A stretch of DNA of 64,000 nucleotides from Nitrospirillum viridazoti CBAmc (GTDB lineage Bacteria; Pseudomonadota; Alphaproteobacteria; Azospirillales; Azospirillaceae): positions 434,001-498,000 of the forward strand of contig NZ_CP022113.1 in assembly GCF_000730165.1 (NCBI RefSeq), written 5' to 3'. Made by a program: the position numbers and the translations under genes. This document shows positions 9,001 through 14,587 of this stretch, in pieces. How positions within the stretch are numbered: the stretch's first letter is position 1; every line of letters starts with the position of its first letter. Under the pieces are notes generated by a model. That model was given only the letters and a program-made list of their open reading frames with translations, ran no database searches and had not been told where the DNA came from.

Positions 9001-11708
9001 AGCCGGCCGGCCAAGGTGTTGTCCGCCTTATTCAGCACCAGGGGCAGCACGTTGACGTAATGGCCGATGGCAGTCTCGGCCCCCGAGGGGCGGATGGAAA
9101 AGCCGCTGCCGATAATGACCCGGGACCGACCGCTGCGCCGTTGCGCCTCCCACCCCAGCAGGGCCAGCAGCAGGCCGTGCAGGCCTGTTTCCACCGTGCG
9201 GGCCAGCCGGGCCAGGACCTGGGCCGCGGCGGCGGGGATGACGGCGTGGCGGGGGGCGGCGGGCGCCCGTTGGGGCGTGGCGGGGCGGCTGTAATCGGTG
9301 GCGAGATCCGCCAGGACGTCATCCCCGCCAGCTGCCGCCACGTCCAGCTGGTCCCGCCAATAGCGCTGATCCGTCTCCCGCGCGGCGGAGGCCAGGTAGC
9401 GTGCCTCGGCCGTCGCGGCGGCCCGGATGCCGTGCGCGGCCGGGCCGGCAGCGTCGCCCCGCAGCCAGCGGGCCAGGTCATCCTGCAACCGGCCCATGGC
9501 CAAGCCATCCACCACAGCGTGGTGCGCCACCACCCAGAACAGCAGGCGCCCCCCATCGGTGGGCAGGCGGATGAGGCCGGCGCGCACCAGCGGCGCCTGG
9601 GTCAGGTCGAAAGGCTGGGCGGCGGCGGCCGCCAACCGGTCCCGTGCGTCCTGCTCGTCGGCGCAATCCCAGAGAGCCGGATCCGGTGCCGCCAAGTCAG
9701 CCAGGGTCTGCCAATGGACGGCGCCGTCGGCCTGCTCTTTGAAGGCGGTGCGCAGGGCGGGGTGGTCGGCGACCAAGCCGTGCCACGCGGCACGCCATTC
9801 CTCAACCGTGGCCTGCCCCGCCGCCATTTCGAGCACCCGGACGACATGATGCCCCACGCCCGCCAAGCCAAGGCGATGGGCCAGCCAGAAATCGGCCTGG
9901 CCCACGGTGGCGGGCCCCTCGTCCTCTGCGCCGTCGTCGTCGGTGACAGTCCCGCCGGCCGCCAGATGGGTCGCCAGGCTGCGCACCGTCAGGGTGGACA
10001 GCACGTCCTGCACCGTAGCCGCGTGGCCCAGCGCCTGCAGGTGCTGGGCCACCTCGATGGCGCGCAGGCTGGTACCGCCCAGGCTGAAGAAATTATCGTC
10101 GCGCAGGATGAGGCCTGGCCCCAGCACGGCCTGCCAGGCGGCGGCCACAGCCAGTTCCAAATCGCCCTGAGGCAGGGTGTCGGGCGTCGCGACACGGGCC
10201 GAGCGCTGGTTGCGGGCCAGCGTCAGCAGGGCCTGGCGATCGATCTTGCCGGCGCTGCTGGTGGGCAGTCGGGGCAGGGTGATGACCCGCGCCGGCACCA
10301 TGTAGGCCGGCAGCAGGGTCGCCAGATAGGCCGTCCAGTCCGTGCCGGGCGAAACCGTGCCGGCCACGAATCCCACCAGGCCGCCGTCCGCCAGCACGAC
10401 GCTGGCATGGGTGACGCCGGGGTGGCGGGCCAGCGCGCGCTCGATCTCCGCCAAAGCCACGGCCTGGCCGGAGACCTTGACCATATCGTCGCGACGGCCC
10501 AGCGCCTCCAGCAAGCCATCTTCGCGCCAGCGGCCCATGTCGCCGGTGCGGTACGCCCGGCCGAAGGCGGTGTCGACAAAGGTGCGCGCGGTCAAGTCCG
10601 GCTGGTTGAGATAGCCGGGCGACAAGCCCTCACCCAGGACATGGACTTCGCCCACCTCACCCGCGGGCAGCGGGTTGCCCTCGCCATCCAGGATGAGGAC
10701 CCGAATGCCGGGGAAGGGCCGGCCGCTGGGCAGGCGGTCGGCATCGGCCCAATCCTCCGGCGTGACACGCAGCAGGCAGATGGTGCCGCACACCTCCGTC
10801 GCGCCATGCATGTTCCAATAGGCGACGCGGGTGCCATAGTGCAGGGCGTCAGCGATATTGGGCCGCTCCCCCGCCGTCATCAGGCAGCGCAGGCCGGCAG
10901 GCAAACATCCGTCCAGCAAGCGCAGGTAGGATGGGGTGAACGAGGCGACGCTGACCGCGTGACGCTCCATCAGCGCCAGCAGGGCCGCCGGATCGTCCAG
11001 AAGGGCACGGGTGGCCGGCACCTGGGTGGCGCCCAGATACAGGGGCAGGCACAGCTCCCGAAAACCCAGGATGAAGCCCGGCGCGCTGGACAGCAGGAAA
11101 CGGTCGTTCCGATGGACCCCCTGCGCCTGGGCATGGCCGCGCGCCATATGGGCGATGCCCCCATGGCGGATCAGCACGCCCTTGGGCCGGCCGGTGGAGC
11201 CGGAGGTGAACAGGATGGCGGCGATGTCGTCGGCCGTCCGCCGCGGGACGGACAAAGGGGCATCGCGGGATTCGGTGGCCAGGGCCGTGACCGGGTCTAT
11301 CAACCCGCCGGACAGCCCAGCCAGCCGGTCCATGACCTCCACCGGCGGTACCAGGCTATCCATGGCCACGACGAAACGGATGGCCGCATCCTCCACCATG
11401 GCCAGCAGGCGAGCGGGCGGATGGTCGGCGGCCAGCGGCACATAGACGGCGCCCGCACGCTGGATGGCGAGGAACACAAACGGGAGTTGTGCGGAGCGGT
11501 GCACAAATACCCCCACCGCCTCGCCCGGCACCACGCCGCGGGCGACCAGGGCGGCGGCCAGGACGTTCGCCCTGTGGTTGATGTCGGCGGCGGTCTGGAT
11601 GCCGCCATCGGTCAGGATTGCCGGATGATGGGGATGGCTTTGAGCGTGGCCGTCAAAGGCCTGATCGATGGCGACAAAATCCTGAAGGTCGCGCGCAGGC
11701 TCCATCAT
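1..11708 (-). CDS. Non-ribosomal peptide synthetase, A-T-(C-A-T)x3-C..., 3' end outside window
   Basis: This reads without a stop from 11708 to the left edge (over 3,900 residues). It begins directly with an adenylation domain, so the first A-T is a loading module. The carrier Ser in LGGxSL is at about residues 547, 1604, 2660 and 3725, a regular module length of about 1,060. Condensation HHxxxDG motifs lie near residues 731, 1789 and 2848; the fifth C domain is cut before its motif. Adenylation YTSGxTG motifs lie near residues 160, 1213, 2262 and 3338, and A10 lysines (GKIDR, GKVDQ) are visible in A1 and A4. Specificity-pocket residues, aligned by eye to GrsA, read ILRSMAMGTK (A1), DAWFNGAIIK (A2), DVSDVGAITK (A3) and DLSTMVGAAK (A4). 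A1 lacks the Asp that binds the alpha-amine. I cannot name the product. The start is uncertain: an in-frame ATG also occurs at 11762, and neither has a good ribosome site. No release domain is in view. Confidence 0.95.
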   Translation of the reverse strand, partial: MMEPARDLQDFVAIDQAFDGHAQSHPHHPAILTDGGIQTAADINHRANVLAAALVARGVVPGEAVGVFVHRSAQLPFVFLAIQRAGAVYVPLAADHPPARLLAMVEDAAIRFVVAMDSLVPPVEVMDRLAGLSGGLIDPVTALATESRDAPLSVPRRTADDIAAILFTSGSTGRPKGVLIRHGGIAHMARGHAQAQGVHRNDRFLLSSAPGFILGFRELCLPLYLGATQVPATRALLDDPAALLALMERHAVSVASFTPSYLRLLDGCLPAGLRCLMTAGERPNIADALHYGTRVAYWNMHGATEVCGTICLLRVTPEDWADADRLPSGRPFPGIRVLILDGEGNPLPAGEVGEVHVLGEGLSPGYLNQPDLTARTFVDTAFGRAYRTGDMGRWREDGLLEALGRRDDMVKVSGQAVALAEIERALARHPGVTHASVVLADGGLVGFVAGTVSPGTDWTAYLATLLPAYMVPARVITLPRLPTSSAGKIDRQALLTLARNQRSARVATPDTLPQGDLELAVAAAWQAVLGPGLILRDDNFFSLGGTSLRAIEVAQHLQALGHAATVQDVLSTLTVRSLATHLAAGGTVTDDDGAEDEGPATVGQADFWLAHRLGLAGVGHHVVRVLEMAAGQATVEEWRAAWHGLVADHPALRTAFKEQADGAVHWQTLADLAAPDPALWDCADEQDARDRLAAAAAQPFDLTQAPLVRAGLIRLPTDGGRLLFWVVAHHAVVDGLAMGRLQDDLARWLRGDAAGPAAHGIRAAATAEARYLASAARETDQRYWRDQLDVAAAGGDDVLADLATDYSRPATPQRAPAAPRHAVIPAAAAQVLARLARTVETGLHGLLLALLGWEAQRRSGRSRVIIGSGFSIRPSGAETAIGHYVNVLPLVLNKADNTLAGRLADSRDTLRAALTHARYPGSWIAREFQQRWPGRRAAERPGLFDITLTANPPPATEDAPDGMRRRPLPGLGLPPLAGVDLAFSYEWAEAADDQAGDDLRLVLHWNPDVYAATTAQAWLDSLVAWAEWLAADSDRLRQSPPALLAHEAATLAVWEAGPTVERPAVGAQVLFQDWARRQPDAAAVVTLEETQSYADLDAAANGVANALLALDLGPDRVVAVLTDCAPALPAVILGIWKAGAVYLPLAADLPAERLAYMVSDAGAKVLITVPSGDGQAPPPALLTGLGPVLDAGTLPSATSVDHAGAGPDDLAYIIYTSGTTGRPKGVAVTHRGYVNTILSHAGTVGLTHADRTSLVATPGFDASPWELGMALLNGGGLVPISPALRDDPWALKRHYTRLGVTCAFHAPSYLRVSAETPFQGLRILNTGGEAPRHGDAARHGPPIAFWNAYGPTETTIIVTIGLVEGDADPRRPLSIGRPLANTSVSLRRDDGTPVPPGEVGELWLAGAGVARGYLNNPELTADRFVMTDQGRAYRSGDLGRWTADGRLELRGRMDQQVKLHGQRVELGEIEAALLAHPAMRQAAVLVSADTGHMALRAFLVAKDDQALPTRDTWQAWLAPRLPAHMIPASYTPVAAIPTTASGKIDGRALLALAPALEEGARTPPTTALEQSVAGVWATLLGPGLTEREPRVAREDNFFALGGNSLLAVTMAHQLAQALGRPVPARDLFIAPTLAQFAAHLAATEIVADSAVIADVDPTLATLGEREFWLAEAAGLDTGHFTMPLTRRVEGPPPDAARWNAAWQALVARHSALRTTFAADADGVVRRHVRAPGDAVFAELEFTTVTDRAAALAHIRDRQCAPLSLRQAPLYRAGVVTVAEGEALFWLALHHAVGDGASLEVLVRDLGTLLRGDEFRGPAVDAVALARQEVVYLAGPGAARDAQAWGAILRALPDAAFAEWSLDHPRRLDAPARSHRLEAVLPAHQADALRRLARRGQGSLHALMLTLLGSEVFRRTGRSDFLIGSTVSLREDAAVAEAVGYAVTLVPVAFQLTVDQNLASRFDIVRNELTHALHHARYPFARLCHDLWRERPAVRDPARFPLFDIVVTETPDLTGTRDAGQAATGLARLSAVEAGGIHYELAPHGAGQDMALSHEALPDGSLVLKWQMNAAIYDVDTAHHWLKGLLDLAAWLADGPAMDGAVPAALPSEQALLARWQAGSAVFRPDARPVDLIAAQAAARPEHPALILADGAVVSYAALLGRANRLARGLVVQGVTPGTVVAIVAPRGAADLPAVLLALWQAGAVYLPLAADLPPERREFMARDAGAAHILDLTADGLAALERAAQDDIALPQGRSNDIAYILYTSGSTGLPKGVRVSHAALLNTLLGVGDDYGLTAADRTLMFASPAFDVSLSDIGLPLVFGATLCLATAEVIERPAALLDLIRDRGVTVADLTPTYLRLLDGALPDSVRILVTGGEAPLTGDVARYGSRLRYVNAYGPTENAITSTMGALPVAGLDGVLATGRPLPNTLVEIRDATGALAAPGAVGEIWLGGLNLAEGYLNRPDLTAAAFIGEGDQRRYRTGDLGRWRGGHDGGLPVLEVLGRRDHQVKLNGIRIELGEIEAALEAHPAVAQAVVALEAAPNGEPGRKSLWAFVRPQAGSPREWLAQGWRETLAGRLPAYMIPAALLVVDAIPTTTSGKIDRAALRALLALSGAQADAGPVGGPPQGPVEERIAAAWRDVLGCGAVGREDDFFRLGGHSLLAIAVSHQLEKAFGHPVPARELFSDPTLRGFARRVAQLGQGETVVVGSGSDRATEGQREFWVAEGAGLDTRAFTMALALTVTGAVPDDAAWRRAWTGLVQRHDALRCHFEEAGEGVLRRPVLDAAAAGALVNRHFLIETAADADAALAQARGHAATAIPLGQPPLWRAGLVRAPDTAVFWLGLHHAVGDGLSLAVLIEDLTALLKGQALEALPGGLALTAAWEEAYLASPAADADAAYWRDTLDHLVASPAPEGNGPFDEWPLDAPRPLGRSGQAAKGSHSLRLCLDANTSTGLRRIAQGQGASLHALMLALMAIEVRRRTGRAHFTLGTAASTRETADEARVVGYYLNMLPLACHLAEGDTLAEVLAGVQQSLADGLGHSRYPTARILGDFRGQYPHLVQPGRFPLFDMAVTENPGDMSGDAGHDAAWRFVPKQPPATGALDYRLTTNAPAQDMVLAHEARADGSHALQLFVNATIYDQDTAESWALSLAALARHVAQGAADQPLPTLLPDEVAQLARWEHGPELASPASRFDRLFQDLARAQPEAPALITAAGVRTYAEVDAEIGALAAALRLRGLRRGQVVGVLTDRSPALPAAVLAVWRAGGAYVPLTSDLPGDRLAFIAQDAGAQMILALDGHTPPDALAALGLPLLRPEEVRDVSLADEDLPQDVGADPAYILYTSGSTGTPKGVVITHAGLMNLAVGMGERFGITPADRVLTLASPTFDLWVSDVVMAWGAGAALSPLIRAEMDDIAAMPALIAGRGITVATMAPSYLRLFERADLPPLRILMTVGEAPIAADARHYAGRLACYNGYGPTENTAATTIGRIDPDAPRLTAGRPLPNIRVMILDAQGRQVPPGAIGEIWVAGDSLAQGYLNRADLTKRAFPTPPDGRRYRTGDLGRWTAGGELLVLGRTDGQVKLRGQRVELGEIAAAIEAQPGVCQAVVLVHKDPAGNQALYAFATGANLPDNTAWREALAQRLPSYMLPAAVIPVESIPTTLAGKVDQASLRARIDEYRLRQDGGQRATTPPQGPVEERIAAAWRDVLGCGAVGREDDFFRLGGHSLLAIAVSHQLEKAFGHPVPARELFSDPTLRGFARRVAQLGQGETVVVGSGSDRATEGQREFWVAEGAGLDTRAFTMALALTVTGAVPDDAAWRRAWTGLVQRHDALRCHFEEAGEGVLRRPVLDAAAAGALVNRHFLIETAADADAALAQARGHAATAIPLGQPPLWRAGLVRTSDT
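16..642. repeat. Direct repeat copy 1 inside the NRPS (T4-C5 junction)
   Basis: Bases 16-494 are identical to 3211-3689, an offset of exactly 3,195 bases (1,065 codons). Homology continues with scattered mismatches to about 642. Left of base 16 several mismatches appear, but the homology reaches the window edge and may go on. The segment encodes the carrier domain and the N-terminal part of the following condensation domain. The flanking adenylation domains are clearly different, so the identity is local. Confidence 0.95.
3211..3837. repeat. Direct repeat copy 2 inside the NRPS (T3-C4 junction)
   Basis: This is the partner of the repeat at 16-642, with 479 identical bases followed by about 150 bases at roughly 95 percent identity. 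It sits one module upstream in the coding direction. The divergence resumes where the linker to the next adenylation domain starts. Confidence 0.95.
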
Positions 11709-12269
11709 CGGTGATGGGCCGACGTTTCTGATGGCTTTAGCGCCTAGAACAGACCCGGGCATAGGAACACCATCGGTGATTTTCGGATAGACCGGCGGAT
11801 ACGGTAAAAAGATACCACCCGCGACGACGGGTTAAGGCCCCATCGCGTGATTAAAGACAGAACTTAATACACGCTACGCAACCGATATTCTAATTTATGA
11901 TTTGAGTTATGCTATTTATTTGCCGGAATATGTTGATCATTCATGAATGTATTAAGGCAGTAATATAAATAAACCTTGATGTTTTACATAATTCGCCAAA
12001 TCGGCAAGGAGGCCTCAGTATGTTGGCTCAGGTAACGACCAATTCCATAAAAGTTGCATTAACGTGATAGGCATGCCCGCTCTAATGGGTGGCATGGGTA
12101 TAGTGCGGCATGCCGAACATCACAAGGATTATTTCCCTGGCACGTTGTATCCAATAGCCTCAACGCATCTCGCGCTTTTAGCGCAAGCCTGTGCCGGATG
12201 GGATGCTGGCGTCAACTGTGACGTGTGTCGGAGGGTAGGGGGAAAGGGCGGGGCTTGTCGGCCCGGCGC
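11709..12269. other. AT-rich intergenic spacer upstream of the NRPS
   Basis: This is the only gene-poor stretch over 300 bases. Bases 11820-12060 are much richer in A and T than the surroundings, as expected for a promoter region of the NRPS on the minus strand. I see no convincing -35/-10 pair. It holds one short ORF with a strong ribosome site (12020-12067). The part nearest 12269 is the region downstream of the transporter and shows no clear terminator. Confidence 0.6.
12020..12067 (+). CDS. Possible 15-residue leader peptide or gene remnant
   Basis: An AAGGAGG ribosome site stands seven bases before an ATG that opens 15 codons (MLAQVTTNSIKVALT) and then TGA. The Shine-Dalgarno match is as good as any in the window, which is why I list it. 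It lies in the AT-rich spacer and points away from the NRPS. I recognise no family. It could be a regulatory leader, the surviving start of a gene lost in the rearrangements that brought in the nearby insertion sequences, or chance. Confidence 0.3.
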   Translation: MLAQVTTNSIKVALT

Positions 12270-13559
12270 TCAATCGCCGCTGCCAGGCGCGGTTTCCCGC
12301 ATCCGCGTGAGGACGGGCAGCACCAGCAGGGCGACCAGGGCGATCATGACGCCGGGAGCCAAGGGCCAGGCCGTGCGGGTCACCAGCGCGTGGGCGATGA
12401 AGGGCGTCAGTCCGCCGAACAAGGCCGTTGCCCCGGTGGCACCCAGGGCCAGGCCCGTCAGCCGCCCTTCGCCGGGAAACTGCTCGGCCGTCGCCACGGC
12501 ACCTACCGCGCTGACACCGCCTGCCACCGCTGCCAACAGGATGGCCCCGACCAGGGCCCGGCTGGCAGACCCGCTGGCCATCAGCCAGAACAGGGGCGCC
12601 GGCAACAGCGCGCTTCCCAAGGTGAGGCCGATCAGCACGGGCCTGCGCCCCACGCGGTCCGACAGCGCGCCTATGGCCGGCGTCACGGCGATGACCGCCA
12701 CGGCGGCGAGGGTGGACAGCCACAGCGACATGTCTTCGCTCAACGACCCTGTGGAGGTGAGGAAGGCCGGAACATAGGTGATACCGACATAATAAGTGAT
12801 CGACCCCAGCGCGGAGATGGCGAATGACCGGAAGATGCCCGCGCGATGATGAATGAGGGCGTAGGCCAGGGGGCGGGCCGGCGCCGCCCCGGCCGCGGCC
12901 TGCCGCTCGAAGTCCGGGGACTCCTCCATGGCCGACCGCGCGATCCAGACACCACCCGCCAGCCCGGCCCCCACCAGGAAGGGGACGCGCCAGCCCCAGG
13001 ACGCCAGGTCCGTCGCGTCCAACAGGTGTACGGTCAGCGCGGACATGCCGACAGCCAGCAGGCCGCCCACCTCGCTGGCCGCCGAGGCGCAGGAGGTGAC
13101 CAGACCCCGCCGCCGCGGCTTGGTCCCCTCCAGCAGATAGGCCACCACGCCGGTATATTCCCCGCCCACCGAGAAACTCATGACACAGCGCAGCACCAGC
13201 AGCAGCCACCCGGCGGCGGCACCGATGGCCGTATAGGTCGGCAGCAGGGCCGTGGCCAGCATCGCCAGGCTCATCATGGCCATGGACAGCAGCATCATGC
13301 GTCGGCGCCCGAAGCGATCGCCAACGTGGCCGAACGCCACGGCCCCCAGTGGCCGCAGCAGGTAGGCGATGGCGAATCCCGCCAACGCGGTGATCAACGA
13401 CCCCTTGCCGTCTCCGAAAAAGATGCGGGCAATGATGGGCGCGAAATAGAGATACAGCGTGAAATCATACCATTCCACCACCGTGGAGAACGCCGCGATC
13501 GCCATCGAGCGCCGGGAAACGGTTGGATTTGCCTCGGGCAGGGGCTTCAGGTCATCCAC
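12270..13559 (-). CDS. MFS transporter, metabolite:proton symporter (MHS) type
   Basis: This encodes a 429-residue inner-membrane carrier of the major facilitator superfamily with twelve predicted hydrophobic segments. The N-terminal signature (STVVEWYDFTLY), the loop-2 motif GxxxDRFGRRR and the later DRVGRRP loop place it with the MHS family (relatives include ProP, KgtP and ShiA), which import organic acids or zwitterions with protons. I chose the GTG at 13559 because AAGGGAG stands seven bases before it and the protein then has the family length. A longer frame upstream runs into insertion-sequence DNA and is not credible. Its promoter region ends at an IS30 remnant about 85 bases upstream, so its expression may have been altered. 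The substrate is unknown. A role with the NRPS is possible only by proximity. Confidence 0.85.
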   Translation of the reverse strand: MDDLKPLPEANPTVSRRSMAIAAFSTVVEWYDFTLYLYFAPIIARIFFGDGKGSLITALAGFAIAYLLRPLGAVAFGHVGDRFGRRRMMLLSMAMMSLAMLATALLPTYTAIGAAAGWLLLVLRCVMSFSVGGEYTGVVAYLLEGTKPRRRGLVTSCASAASEVGGLLAVGMSALTVHLLDATDLASWGWRVPFLVGAGLAGGVWIARSAMEESPDFERQAAAGAAPARPLAYALIHHRAGIFRSFAISALGSITYYVGITYVPAFLTSTGSLSEDMSLWLSTLAAVAVIAVTPAIGALSDRVGRRPVLIGLTLGSALLPAPLFWLMASGSASRALVGAILLAAVAGGVSAVGAVATAEQFPGEGRLTGLALGATGATALFGGLTPFIAHALVTRTAWPLAPGVMIALVALLVLPVLTRMRETAPGSGD

Positions 13560-13644
13560 CGCGGTTCTCCCTTGTCGCCGATCCTGCGCCAGGGTAGCGG
13601 CCTTGGTGTGCGCACTCCAGGATGGAAACCAACCCGCGGATAAT

Positions 13645-13677
13645 GTTGGAAAGTCGCACTTCGTTTTTGAGTCCACC
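13645..13677. repeat. 33-bp IS30 end, displaced direct copy
   Basis: It is identical over 33 bases to 14542-14574 and in the same orientation. A normal IS30 element would carry the inverted complement at this side. It marks the breakpoint of the transposase gene. Confidence 0.9.
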
Positions 13678-14511
13678 ATTCTCCACGCCGCCCTTCTGCC
13701 AAGGACTGTGCGGATCGCAGAAGTAACAGTCCGCCGGAACAGTCCGATAGCCCATGAACTCGGTACCGCGATCAAAGGTGATGGTTTGCCGGGCGGGCGC
13801 GGGCAGGGGCGTCAGGAGAGCCGATAGACTGGCCGCCAACGGCCCGGCTCGGCGATCCTCATTGGCTTGCAGGATGAGATAGCGGCTCTGGCGCTCCTGC
13901 AAAGAGGTCACGTTGGCTTTACCGAATGCCCTGGCAAACAGAACCAGGTCGCATTCCCAATGGCCGAACTCACTGCGATCCGCCACGCTGGCAGGCCGGG
14001 CGGTAATCCAACGCTCCGGCGGGATCGCACCCTGGCGGGGCTTGCGGCCCCGCAGTCGGCGTCGGCGATGCCTGACCATCGCTAGAAGGGCAAACAGACC
14101 GTCGCGCCGGCCTTCGGCACTGTAAACATACCTGTAGATGGTCTCATGAGAAACACAGCCGACAACCTCCGGTTCCACCTTCAGCCGCCCGGCGATCTGT
14201 TCCGGCGACCAGCCCGCACGAAGCTTCGACAGCACGTGGGCCAGAAGCGCCGGATTACGGGCCAGCTTGGCACAGCCATGCCGCCGACGGCCCGCCGCCC
14301 GATGCGCCGCCACGCAATAGTAGCCATGATAGCCATGGCCCCAGCGGTCTCGCTCCGCCGTGTGGTAGAAGTGACGCGCAATCTCCCGATAGACCGTCGA
14401 CCGGTGCCGACCCAGTGTCGAGGCCAGGGCCGCAACCGAGAGACCGGCGATAAGACCGGCCTCAATCAGCCGACGTTCCGACAAATCCAGGTGAGAGTAG
14501 TGAGACCCCAT
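13678..14511 (-). pseudogene. IS30-family transposase, C-terminally truncated
   Basis: The ATG at 14511 follows an AGGAGG site and opens an IS30-type transposase: an N-terminal helix-turn-helix (LSERRLIEAGL, LGRHRSTVYREI), then a DDE domain with the GHWECDLV and DRGTEF acidic motifs. The third catalytic block begins normally (SPWQKGGVEN). It is then interrupted at about 13677, where the frame enters a repeated IS end and reads through unrelated sequence to 13552. The usual C-terminal residues after the ENxNGxLR block are lost, so the enzyme should be inactive. Confidence 0.85.
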
Positions 14512-14541
14512 TTGCGACCTCCTGTCCAACTCACTGAGAAC

Positions 14542-14574
14542 GTTGGAAAGTCGCACTTCGTTTTTGAGTCCACC
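14542..14574. repeat. 33-bp IS30 terminal sequence (transposase 5' side)
   Basis: This is the outer end of the IS30-type element upstream of the transposase start. It is repeated exactly at 13645-13677. The outer boundary is inferred from the extent of the repeat. Confidence 0.85.
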
Positions 14575-14587
14575 CGCCTACATACGA

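Larger units (their letters stand above)
13645..14574 (-). mobile_element. Truncated IS30-family element
   Basis: The 5' terminal sequence and most of an IS30-type transposase gene are present, but the 3' end of the gene and the expected inverted right end are missing. In their place, at 13645-13677, stands a 33-base copy of the left end (14542-14574) in direct orientation. Ordinary genomic sequence leading into the transporter promoter region follows. No target duplication can be recognised. The left end directly abuts the 13-base duplication of the neighbouring ISNCY-like element. Confidence 0.8.

Noticed and set aside
72-11714. Very long open plus-strand frames (72-5795 and 8103-11714, and 5799-7190) that could be mistaken for giant genes
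   Set aside because: They are antisense to the NRPS. Their products are Gln/Gly/Arg/His-rich with no domain, as expected from the complement of GC-rich codons. The minus frame shows ordered A, T and C motifs throughout.
13552-13644. Continuation of the IS30 transposase frame past the displaced IS end
   Set aside because: The residues after the 33-bp repeat come from non-IS DNA and do not match the family C-terminus; the gene is treated as truncated.
13560-13775. N-terminal extension of the MHS transporter into the IS30 remnant
   Set aside because: The extra residues come from the IS end and transposase DNA. The GTG at 13559 has a good ribosome site and gives the normal length.
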